Shown here: piece by piece, positions 1-10,193 of the stretch | Layout: every line of letters starts with the position of its first letter | How positions within the stretch are numbered: the first letter of the stretch is position 1 | Assembly: GCF_949628265.1 (NCBI RefSeq) | Contig: NC_088789.1 | Location: 8,610,886 to 8,674,885, forward strand | Direction of reading: 5' to 3' | From: Cloeon dipterum | Lineage: Eukaryota; Arthropoda; Insecta; Ephemeroptera; Baetidae | Length of the DNA stretch: 64,000 nt | Position numbers and translations under genes: made by a program | The notes under the pieces: generated by a model | Seen by the model: the letters and a program-made list of their open reading frames with translations, nothing else | The model's database searches: none | What the model was told of the DNA's origin: nothing

Positions 1-1702
1 ATTTCCTTGCAATCCTAAAAAAGGAACATGTAAATTTTAATAACAGGGAATCAAATGGAATGTACCTTGACTTGAAGGACTGCCTGCTCAAGGCCTGGAT
101 GATCATCTGGCAGGGCCTCTAGGACTGGAAATTGCTCAACTAGGGCTTCCCACTTAGATTTTGCCTGCGACTGCATTTTCAAATAAAGTAAATACTCTTG
201 ATCCAGAGTTTCTACAGTACGATTGAGATTTGCCCTAAGCTCAGGGTAAGTCTCACCTGAAAACTTTACATTTAAAAATCTGACCTTTAAATATCAAAAG
301 ATTATTAATTACCCAATATTTCTGTCACTTTCAGCACAAGATGAGGCAGAATTTCATTCCCATTCATTTGGAAAACGTTGATGGAGAGTGCAAAACACTT
401 GCGGACAAGTTTCCTCAGCTTGTAACTAAATAGTAGTTTATAGCAGTTGAATTTCAAATTATCCCAAGAACTACTTTTGATCAGGAAAAATGCCGTCCGC
501 CATAGCAATGCTTATTGCTCTTGAGTGATCAGCCAATATTCTGTAAGCTGTGTCCAGGATCGCCTCCTCGCCAAAAGAACTGCTATATTTATCCTTGCCA
601 GAAACCTACAAATGGATAGTTAAATTATTTGCGCACCGCGAACCTGCGATGTATTACCTTTTGAGTAATTTCAAATAGAGGTTGGAACAAGTCAGTATCA
701 TAATTGCAGTCTACCTTCTGCAAAACCCTTGATAGCCTCTCAAGCCCCATTCCAGTGTCAACATGCTTTTTAGGGAGCAGATACAACAGTCCATCCTCTT
801 TCCTTTCGTATTCTACAAAGACAAGGTTCCAGAGTTCCATAAGTTTTCCTCCTTTGTTGTAATATATTTCAGTGCATGGTCCGCAGGGCCCTACTGGACC
901 CATTTCCCAGAAGTTCTCACTCATTCCATTGGGAATAATTTGGCGGCTTTTCAAACTGTGAAACGCGATGAATCAATTACACTGAATGGTTATTTGTAAG
1001 TTACTAGACAAATTTTTACCCAATGGATCTCCAAATATCCGCACAATCTTGATCAGCTTTTAAATTTGACCTCTGATCTCCTCCAAAATAGGTGACCACA
1101 AGTTTCTCTTTATCCAGATTGTAAGGTCCCGTCAAAAGATCCCATGCCATTTTACATGCATCTTCCTGGAATGAAAATGAAAACTCTTCATTTCTTTAGA
1201 ATTGAGAATATTTACTTTAAAATAATCGGCAAATGACCAGTTGCCAAGCATTTCGAAGAAGGTGTGATGAGTACCATCCCTTCCAACAGCATCCAGGTCG
1301 TTGTGTTTTCCACCAACCCTGATACACTTTTGGCTATTGACAACCCTAGGTGCTGCCGGTTCCTCAGTTCCCAGCAAAACAGATTTAAACTGTAACACGA
1401 AAAAACAAAAAATAGATATATTGAGTAAACATTTTGTGGCGTACTTTTAATAAATTCGAGGCTATGATCTGAACTTAACAATAGCATTTCTTAAAAATCA
1501 TAACAGTAAATTTATTGACCTGATTCATCCCAGCGTTAACAAAGGACAGGGAAGGATCTGCTCGCGGCAATACAGAACTTGACTTTATGAATTGGTGGTC
1601 ATGTTTGTTTACAAAATGCTCAACAAATGTTTTCCTGACGTTGAATGAACTGTATTTTCTAGTAGATGAAAAACTCCCACGGAGAACATAAGGGAACTTC
1701 AT
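1..1702 (-). CDS. AARS2: Mitochondrial alanyl-tRNA synthetase, N-terminal part (gene continues past window start)
   Basis: Charges tRNA-Ala with alanine, most likely in mitochondria. Seven exons are visible on the minus strand, all phase-consistent: 1520-1702, 1216-1389, 1020-1165, 658-955, 475-605, 313-425 and 66-256, giving about 412 residues; the last donor at 65 leads out of the window. Class II AlaRS signatures are clear: an N-terminal segment with VRKTFVEHF and FVNAGMNQF, then [54 protein letters not shown], and the helical-domain [11 protein letters not shown]. The insertion after GPCGPC is short, which favours the mitochondrial over the cytosolic paralogue. The residues before VRKTF are basic and Ser-rich ([14 protein letters not shown]), as in a mitochondrial presequence. 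The start ATG at 1700-1702 is the first in frame. Editing and C-terminal domains lie outside. Introns are 50-130 bp. It is divergent with the PUS1-like gene at 2298. Confidence 0.95.
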
Positions 1703-2297
1703 TTTTGTAAAAAGAAATCTTCAAAGTGCAAATAGCTTTTCTTCTAAAAATATAAGAGGTGGAAAGAGAACTCGAAAGAAACTAAAACAAAAACAGCAGG
1801 TTGTGCATGTCCATAATATTATAAACGTGTGAGCATTGAGCAATTACATTTACATTGTGTTCTCTGCGCTGTCTTTACGCGGTGAGCGGCTCGCGATTGG
1901 TAGGCTGGGCTGATCATCTGGTCGGTCCTATTTTGACAGTCATACCAACGTGATCATATTTTTTGGCGATTTTTCTAACAATTCAAAAGATTTCTTTGTA
2001 TAAAATTTTCAAATACAATAAGATATTTTTTGTCAACTTGGGATTGAATTTTAAAGATGCAGAAATATTCAGCAAAAGTAAAAAAAGATGGGCGTTTAAA
2101 ATGTTTTGGATTTTCTTTAATTTGACTAGAGGTTGAGGTCTCTACTCTCTCGTTTTTCCTCCAGTTGCAGGTCTGTGGCCTGTGCGCCAGGTGACTGATG
2201 TAAGCAAAATAATAGCACCGCATTGGCATCGCACGATTTACCTTTTCCCTGTTAGTTCGATTATTTTGCTAATTTTGCTTTTACTGAAATTCATAAG
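1703..2297. promoter_or_regulatory. Shared intergenic region between divergent AARS2 and PUS1-like genes
   Basis: This 595-bp gap lies between two start codons pointing away from each other, so it should hold both promoters and both 5' UTRs. A GC-richer patch near 1860-1930 stands out from AT-rich flanks. I see no confident TATA box or other named element. Open frames across 1975-2229 have no splice context or recognisable similarity and were not called. Confidence 0.5.
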
Positions 2298-3715
2298 ATG
2301 GTGAATAAACCAAGTATACAAATTTTGCCACTACTCGGCAGACATTTATGGCGACGTTATTGTGCACTTGATGCCAAAAAATCAATGCAAACAGCTGAGA
2401 GCGTAAGCCGGCATCCGACATTAACTCTAAACAACAGGAAGAAAAAGGTATACAATGGTCTAGTTGTATAAATTGTGATTTTCAATCTGATTCTCCAGGT
2501 TGCACTGCTGGTTGGCTACAATGGACAAGGCTACAACAGTTTTCAAATAAAACCTGGCAACAGATCAATTGAAGACCAACTATTGATGGCCCTGCAAACA
2601 GGTGGCTTGGCTTCTGAGGAAGAGTGCCAAAATTCAGAATCCATTTTCTTACACTGTGGTGCTAAAACTGGGAAGGATATTTCAGCAGTGAAGCAAACTG
2701 TTTCACTATTACTGAGTGAGAAATTGAGCCGTGAAAATTCGTTTAGCTGATTAAATTAATTAATTTAATGCCTGCAGGCATAGACAAAAACGTAAAAGAA
2801 CGATTGAATTCTCATCTTCCACCTGAGATTCGAGTCTTAGGAATTCGTCCGTTGGCAGCAGAGATCGATTCTGCCCTCATAAGGGACCCCGATTTTTGCA
2901 CCTATGGCTACATATTGCCAACATTTGCTTTGAGTCCATTTGGACTAGAGAGCAAGTCGTTCAGAGCGTCACCACAACTTATCGACAGGTTCAGAGAGAT
3001 CCTTGGATTGTTTGAAGGCACCAAAAATCTGCACAATTTTCTCCTTAGAAGGTACAACCATATTCCCTTCCTTTATGAGCAGATGATAATTTCTTTTGTG
3101 CAGCAAATTTGAAAATCCAGACAGCGAAAGAAGCATTTCAAAATTTGAGTGTCTCGAGCCCTTCGAGTTTGGGAACCAGCAATATGTAGAGTGCCAAGTG
3201 ACCTCAAAGATCTTCAAAAAAGATCAAATTAGATTGATGGTAAATAATTTTTAAGCTATTGTTGAGTGCAGAGAACAAGTATTTGGCATTTGTAGGTTGC
3301 ATTTGCTTTTGCAATAGCTAAAGGCATAGTGAAGCAAAATTTAGTGGAGAAAGCGTTCACCCAAACCAAGTTAGATATTCTTAAGGCGCCAGAGGGTGGT
3401 TTGTTTTTACAAGAGGTAATCTTTTTCTTAAAAGAGAGTTCAACTAAACAGCATAGCTACTCGTTTCAGTTGCACTACCATAGCTACAATGAGAAATTCT
3501 GTAAGGATGGAGCGCTAGAAAAGCTGTGCTGGGAGCAGGAGGAAGAGAGTATTCAGAGTTTTAAAAATGATCATATAATTCCAAACATTGTCACCAGAGT
3601 TAAAGATATATCGTAATAATCACAGTACTTATTAGTATTTGAAGATTAATAAATTTTTTCCAGCTTCATGAAATGGATAAAGGACTTGCCGATGCACACC
3701 TTTTTTAAGAAATGA
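2298..3715 (+). CDS. PUS1: PUS1/TruA-family tRNA pseudouridine synthase-like protein lacking the catalytic aspartate
   Basis: Members of this family isomerise uridine to pseudouridine in tRNA, in nucleus and mitochondria. Seven phase-consistent exons: 2298-2447, 2499-2730, 2778-3051, 3104-3239, 3296-3415, 3470-3612 and 3664-3715, with introns of 47-56 bp. Family landmarks run in order: VALLVGYNGQGY, SIEDQLLMAL, the active-site strand, PEIRVLGIRPL, YGYILPTFAL, LFEGTKNLHNF, DQIRLMVAFAFAIAKG, LKAPEGGLFLQ and a C-terminal MKWIKDLPMHTFF. The anomaly is the active site: PUS1 enzymes read ARTDKGVSA, this gene reads AKTGKDISA, so the catalytic Asp is Gly and the following Gly is Asp. The start is the first ATG; the N-terminus is basic and could target mitochondria. 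It could be a pseudoenzyme or a diverged paralogue. The reading frame and splice sites are otherwise intact, so it is not an obvious pseudogene. Confidence 0.88.
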
Positions 3716-5539
3716 GTATTCTGCATTGAAAAGTTACTTCTGGGCAACCTGAACGTCAAGAACAATTTTGCTTTTGTTCCTAAAACTAAAAAAATAAAAA
3801 TACTTTTAATGTTAATTATGCAAGTGATATTACTTGTCCTAACCCAATACCTTAAGCAAAGTGGAACAATTGTTCCATTAGAAAATTAAAATGCTTAAAG
3901 CATATGAACTTATCTTCATTCAAAAGCACTCAGATAATATCAAGCCGTATGTGATTAATAAATATATGATTGTGAATAATGCGAACAAATTAACATTCCA
4001 AACAAGCTTAATAATACACTTATTACATGTTCTTTAATGGTTAAAAGACAGCGGAAGGTAAGAACGTGTTTCCTGTTGAGTCAACATTCCCATAATATAA
4101 TGTATGCATGTATTTTGGGGCCTGGTGCTTTACTGCTTATGCTGCACATGTGGCTCTCCCCTCGCCGCGCAAAATAATGCGTTGAGCCTAGCCTTGGCAA
4201 CAGAGGGGACTCCAGTTCCAGTGAGCGAGAAGCGCAGCCACCGAAGCAAGAAGTGCGCGGAGCAAGGTGGCCACTTAGTTGGTTTTGGTGATGGCTTGGT
4301 GCAAGAGCATTGCCATTAATCTGTGAGATTCGTAGGCACCACTTCGTCAGAGTTCATCAGTGCGCAGCAACAAAGTAAGAAATAAGAGTAAATCACGAGA
4401 CGCTTTTATATTACTAAAATTCGACTGAATTTTAACTTAAATTTGTATTATTTCAACAGTACGTATTAGACATAAATTCATTAATATTACATATATTTAA
4501 TTATTGGATTGTTATTGCGGATATGATGCAATGGACGCAAAGATATGCCAACGTGCAAACGGGAAATATTTTTTAAGAAAATTCCACACGGACGAATTTT
4601 GGGTTTTGAATCTATTGAATATTTTGCACCGCAATAAAGCTAAATTTTGAACGATAAATGGCGATGCTTGCTAATAAAACAAAAATTTTCACTGTACTGA
4701 TATGATGTTAATTTTACATATATCTATTGCTATCACACTCAATTATCTTACGTACAACCTCTAATTAGGAGATATTTTTTTATCGTCTTTGTTTCTTAGT
4801 TTTGAACAAATAAACTTTCTAATTTAATTATTGTAAAATATATTCCATCAATATTAATCTTACGTGGAGTGTCTGATTTTAACTTACACGTTTGTTTCTT
4901 CAACGCGATGAATTATGTAGTATAGTCACACTCATGTCCCTTTTAGAAGAAACACGGTACAAATATACTAAATATAGACTATTATTTTTCTCTTTTGCTT
5001 TGAATACACTCGCGCTCGCTCTGGGCTGATTCAACATGTAGCTAAACTCCTTTTTCTATTTTTCACGCGGAGCTGGCGAAAGCAAATAAATTACATGGCC
5101 ACGTTCATCAAAGACTTTTTAACCTTTTAATGTATCCGTCCATTATAATTAGTCTTGTGTTTAAGTGGTAAACAGAATGTTTAAACAAATTTTAACAATT
5201 TCTAATTCTCGTCGGAAGAACAAATAATTGTGCCCCGAAACGAACAAGATAATTTCATAAGCACTCCGACCGCTAAAACGGAATATGTGCGAGGATTTTT
5301 AAGTTTTTTTTTTAACGAAACCAAATTTAATGTCAGATCATGTTTTTGTTAAATTGCCCACGAAAGTTTTTTGCAGCGCGCAGCGGAGGCCTCGCATAGA
5401 TCGTGGAGTCAATATCAGTTTTATTTTCCTGTTTTAGTGTTTTACTGTCGTATATTAAAATTAAATTAAGCGCTATTCAAACTAAATGGCGGCGACGCGC
5501 ATGGAATTTGATTAAAAATGTGATCAAAATAACACTCAG
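3716..5539. other. Intergenic, AT-rich; one GC-richer patch at about 4120-4380
   Basis: No gene is supported with confidence. A GC-richer patch at 4120-4380 carries a 71-codon open frame listed separately, and ends in a sequence resembling a splice donor near 4373. It could equally be a non-coding first exon of the painless-like gene starting at 5540. The remainder is AT-rich with no repeats that I can recognise. Confidence 0.5.
4104..4319 (+). CDS. Possible small secreted peptide, 71 residues (uncertain)
   Basis: A short frame begins with a convincing hydrophobic leader (MHVFWGLVLYCLCCTCG followed by SPLAAQ, a plausible signal-peptidase site). The remaining 48 residues contain a basic stretch with a KR pair and an RSKK cluster, as in processed peptides, and two cysteines. 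Base composition is visibly richer in G+C than the flanks. I do not recognise a family, and there is no splice or homology support. The main alternative is a 5' UTR exon of the downstream TRPA gene, because a donor-like sequence follows at about 4373. The leader-like start may be chance. Confidence 0.2.
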   Translation: MHVFWGLVLYCLCCTCGSPLAAQNNALSLALATEGTPVPVSEKRSHRSKKCAEQGGHLVGFGDGLVQEHCH

Positions 5540-8495
5540 ATGGAGCTGGAGCAGCTTACTGGTAAATCCACGCTCGGAATAGAAGCGTTGCTCCAGCGCG
5601 GTGATGCTGCCGAGTTCGCTAACATTTTAGCGACTAGATCTACATCCATAAGTCCAGAGGAAGTTTTGCGAGATATTTGCATCGCAGACAACATCGAGGT
5701 AAGCATTTTAATTTAGAATTTTAGAATCAAGTAAAGTGGTGGTTATTTAAAAAATTTCCATCCATGAATTGAGTTTTTTATTTTAATTTAAATACATATT
5801 TTTTCTAGAAAGAATATAAGAAATATTTTAAAAGTAAATATATTGCACACTGAACATGAAGCAAAAGCGGGATAGAAAGCTAAAATTATCAATGAGTAAT
5901 ATTATTTTTGCCTTAATTATGTTGCAGGAAAAAACGAAATGCGATTTCGCGCGTGAGGTCCTTAACAGGTATGACGCCCATGGGAATGAGGAACCTTACC
6001 CAATATTTATAGCAGCGGAAACAGGGCAACATCAGTTGCTAGAAACACTCGTAACCCACAGAAAGCACCCTGCAGTTCTGACTGTTCTAACTAACCACGG
6101 TGAAACAGTGATTTTATCCGTGGTGCGCAGGGTCGTAAAAAGAAAAAACTATCATGCTGACGAGTGTTCGCAAGATGAGGAAACGTCTGCACTGAAAAGT
6201 ATTAAGATGCTGGTGGCTAATAAATGCGACATCCACGCCAGGGACGATGTGTCACCTGGTTTTACAGCAATTCACCTGGCAGCCAAGAACGGACTCTGGA
6301 AGTTGGTTAAGTTCTTCTTAAGTGAGAAGGTCAACATTGATATAGTGATAGGAAAAGAGTCCACAAGAGAGCTTATTGTGAAACACGATTGCACCCTAAT
6401 CGGTAATAATTATGAAGGAAGCGAGGAAACGGGAGAAGATCCGCGAAAGAACCTGATTAACACTCTGAGGAACCGAAAGTTTACTGTCAGGACAAAAGAA
6501 AATTCCTTTCAAGAATGGATGGAAAACAATCCCGAGCACGATTCTTTGGTGCTGAAACCCTACAAGGGAGGACAGACATTGCTGGAGGAGGCTGTTGATA
6601 AAGGTCTCCTTGAGATGGCTCGCGTGCTTATTGAAAAAGGAGCCGATCCTAATCCAGCCCTATTCTCCGCGCTACAAGCTGGTGAGAAGTTTTTTGATTT
6701 ACTTACGAAATCAGAGATCCCACTGAATTTGTCAAAGAAAACAAAAGGTGAGGCAAATCAGACCGTTCTGCACAGGGCAGTGCTGTCTGAGCATCCTAGC
6801 GTCAACGTAGTCGACTACATACTAAAAGAAAGTGCTAAACACAACTACTTCTCAGAGTTGATCAACGCGAGAGACTACAAGAGCTGGACGGCCCTCCATT
6901 ATGCTGCGAACAGGCACTTGAACGAAATAGTTACGATCCTGCTTGGCCACAACGCAAACTTATTCACTAAAGATTTCTTCGAACAACCTGCATTCTTTTA
7001 CCTGCGACCTGAGGTGATTGAGGAACACCTAAACAGGCAAATTCAGCTTACTGCGTCGCAGACAGAGGACAACTGTGGCATCATATTTGACTTTACTTGC
7101 CTAAATATTCCTCGAGAAAAATGCACGACGAGAAAGAATCGATCACGTTATAAAGAGGGCAATGACGTGTATTTGGCAGTTGAAGAGGAGGAGGAAGATA
7201 AGGACAAGATCTTCCACCGCGAAATGGAACCTTTGAAAATGCTAGCAGACTCACCAATCCACAAGCAATTACTGCTGCACCCACTCATTAGGGCATTCCT
7301 CCTACTGAAATGGCAACGCCTCTTTTGGTTCTACTGGCTGAATTTCAGTGTCTACCTAGCTTTTACCGCCTTTTTCTTCCTCTTTGTCTTCAGCATCGAC
7401 TTCAAAACGATTGACGTGGGCAACACCACTGAGCACAATAGCAGCAACGTTCTGCCACGAAGCGAATTCCTCCACGAGTACCAGAAGACTGTCCGGGTTG
7501 CCCTATTCGCACTAACTATTATACTAGGCCTGAGAGAAATATGGCAATTCACAAATTTTAAGGCAAAGTATATTTTCAAAGTGGAAAACTGGCTAGAAGT
7601 GGTGGTCATTTCTTTAACGATCTGGCTGATATTTTCACCGCAGAATAAAGCGCTTGCTTCAATACTCTCGCTTACAATCACCCTGGAAATGGTATTGCTC
7701 ATGAGTCGTCACCCACGACTAGCAACCTACGTGCACATGTTCCTTCAGGTGGCCCAGAACTTTGTTAAGTTCCTGCTCTGGTACATGTGTTTGATCATTG
7801 CCTTCGGTTTCGCTTTCTACATCATCTTCCCCTACTGTCACGAAGGAGGAGACTGTAAAAACTTCTTCAACACAATTCCTACTTCCATCTTTAAAACAGT
7901 CGTCATGATATCCGGCGAATACGAATCAGGGGACATCGAATTTGAGCATGTATCAATCGCAAGCCACCTGATTTTCATTGCTTTTCTATTTTTCATATCT
8001 ATGGTCATGGTTAACCTGCTGAATGGTTTAGCTGTTAGTGACACGCAGCAAATAAAAAGCAACGCAGAACTAATTTTCTGCAAGTCTCAGGTCAAGTTTT
8101 TCTCAGATATCGAGTCTACCATTTTGTCAAATTCTGCGGAAGGTTGTTGCCAGTCGTCATTTAGACCGTGGGCACAGTGGATGAGCAGTAAAATCGTGCT
8201 GCTTAACAATTTACTTGGAAAAGATAACAAAATAACCGTGTATTTGTACAAGAATAATGAGGTGGTTCCTGACGTGAGAATATCTTGTGATTGCTGCCTT
8301 TGTTTCGACTGGAAGAGGCTGCCGTTTGGTATACGCAAATTGTGCAGCCCTTATAACAAAATTGTATTTGACGCTCTCCAAATTGTGAATAGAAATGACG
8401 AGAGCAGTCAGATGGATCAATTACTTGCGCGAATGAAGAGATTGGAGGATATCATAGAAAATAAATTATTTGCAGCGCATAAAAATGAGTTTTAG
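5540..8495 (+). CDS. pain: Painless-type TRPA cation channel
   Basis: Predicted non-selective cation channel of the TRPA family, in Drosophila used for noxious heat and mechanical sensing in sensory neurons. Two coding exons, 5540-5698 and 5928-8495, in phase, give about 908 residues, close to Drosophila Painless. The N-terminal 480 residues are ankyrin-type repeats (for example GFTAIHLAAKNG, GGQTLLEEAVDKG, SWTALHYAANRH). Then PLIRAFLLLKW leads into six membrane segments at roughly residues 516-543, 575-595, 608-623, 630-646, 664-687 and 731-757. A pore-region segment SGEYESGDIEF and the post-S6 motif LLNGLAVSDTQ match Painless closely. The C-terminus has a Cys-rich stretch and ends in a short amphipathic helix (LLARMKRLEDII). 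A poly(A) signal AATAAA lies at 8763. The channel domain is entirely in one exon. Painless paralogues exist in many insects, so strict orthology is not proven. Confidence 0.93.
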
Positions 8496-8603
8496 AAGTA
8501 GGAATGATTTTGACTCTAATATCTTTTATATGAGACATTAAAAAAGTTTATCTTCGAGCGCATAGCGAGCTTTTTGTCCATGTTAAGCTCGCAATATCAT
8601 GTG

Positions 8604-8605
<2 letters not shown>

Positions 8606-8655
<50 letters not shown>
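8606..8655. repeat. (TA)n microsatellite
   Basis: About 50 bp of uninterrupted TA dinucleotides in the 3' region of the painless-like gene, before its AATAAA at 8763. It probably lies in the 3' UTR. Confidence 0.97.
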
Positions 8656-8657
<2 letters not shown>

Positions 8658-9596
8658 TTTATTGTAATTTTGTTTCTAAGCTTTTATTGTAGAGCCAAAA
8701 ATTTTATAGTGTGTGGGTAACATTTAAATTATTGTAAAGATGTATGAAAATATAATGGACAAAATAAAGCATATTTTTTAACAAACTGCTGAATCATTTC
8801 AGTTTTTGGCAAGAAATTTTGGATATATCAACAACTGCAACATATTTGATAATATGAAATACGCCGAGTTCCATTTTAAAGGAAATTTTGACAGTTATTT
8901 TCTCACATCAAATGATAGAATAGAGAACGCCAATTTGGATTCATTTGATCAGACAACAGGTCAATATTTAAAGGAAATCGGAGCAGCACTTTTATAACTT
9001 GTGTATACTTTTCGAGTATGTTTATCCCGTCTTTCTGTTTAGCTTCGCATTACACGAGCAAGACTAAAAAAATTTCACACAGGCGCATCTTCAAAAGAGA
9101 AGCATGGGAACTAGAGTAGTGAACACCAGACAATGTAGCTGGCGCCTATGGAACCAATTTGGCACTTCCATTTGCACGCGAGGTCGCATTGTTGCAGGGT
9201 GGTGCTGCCACCTGCGGCAGGCTGCACTATAAGTGAAGTCCATCCTGTCATCTTTGCACATTTAAATTGGCAGAATTTTCGGAAAATCCCTCAAAAAATC
9301 GAGACGGAGTCAAAGACAAAAAACCAAAACCCACTCTCGGCGCAACTTGAGACGGATATACCCCTTATCGACACAACTTGCTTGTGGTAACCCACTATTT
9401 GTCTTTTGCTGCAATCGATAAATAAGGAAGGTTGCGTGTAGCATAAATGTTTAACATTTTAGCGCAGACGCGTTGCCCACAACACACGCACATGATTTTG
9501 ACTCGAAGGTGTAGACTTTTCCCATGCTTCGTCAGTCTGTTAGATAGAGCTGAACGCAACACGTACTATAGATAGAGACGTCGTGGAACGCCTATC
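8656..9596. other. 3' flank of the TRPA gene and 5' flank of the next gene
   Basis: Holds the TRPA poly(A) signal and then non-coding DNA. Open frames at 8806-8997 and 9148-9390 have no recognisable similarity, no leader and no splice partners, so I do not call them. The last 200 bp are moderately GC-richer and are the likely promoter/5' UTR of the gene at 9597. Confidence 0.5.
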
Positions 9597-10085
9597 ATGT
9601 CTAGCGTAAAGGAATTGCAAGCAAGTAGGCAACAGATGTACAAGGAACTGGAACCGAGGCTCAAGGAGTGGAGGGACAGTCAGAACACAAAACTGGGCAA
9701 CTTTCACAACGGTGCCCTGGTGCCTGCTTTCATTTTGTTCGTCCGCCAACACTGCGGTGCTGGGACCGCCGTAGTGCTTAATTTGTTATGGCAAGGTGTA
9801 CAAGCACAGACGCAAAAGGAAGATACCGCTCAGATTCGTCAGGACATTCAGAACCACCTGGCATCTGGCAGCGACAACACTTTGCACTTAAGTGAAGAAG
9901 ATTTTGACAGTGAAGATGTGGATTTCAGTAAAATATTTGACGAAGAATGCGTAAAAACGTTAACCTCTCCAAGTCGAAATCCCTGTCTAGACGCGTTCCG
10001 GTGCGAGGTCGAGGAGTACATGAAAATTCACGTCAAGTACCGGCCACCAAGGCAAGTTGCTCAACAAAAACACTTGGCTTTCTAG
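9597..10085 (+). CDS. Unrecognised 162-residue acidic protein
   Basis: I do not recognise a family. The frame starts at an ATG in a reasonable context and codes for a soluble protein with no signal peptide. A helical first half (KELQASRQQMYKELEPRLKE) is followed by a mildly hydrophobic stretch (VPAFILFVRQH, TAVVLNLLW). Then comes a strongly acidic segment around residues 95-115 (SEEDFDSEDVDFSKIFDEE) and a basic tail. Codon use and length argue for a real gene. The 3' end is ambiguous. Read straight through, it ends at 10085. A GC-AG intron from 10052 to 10159 (donor context AAG/GCAAGT) would swap the last residues for ERKKIECSLF, ending at 10193. Both versions are 162 residues. No operon-like neighbour gives a functional clue. 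Confidence 0.6.
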   Translation: MSSVKELQASRQQMYKELEPRLKEWRDSQNTKLGNFHNGALVPAFILFVRQHCGAGTAVVLNLLWQGVQAQTQKEDTAQIRQDIQNHLASGSDNTLHLSEEDFDSEDVDFSKIFDEECVKTLTSPSRNPCLDAFRCEVEEYMKIHVKYRPPRQVAQQKHLAF

Positions 10086-10193
10086 AAAAATGCAGTATTT
10101 TGCTTGAATTGGGGAATATTTTTAACAATGATTTAACAGTTGATTGCATTTTGTTACAGAGAGCGCAAAAAGATAGAATGCAGTTTGTTTTGA

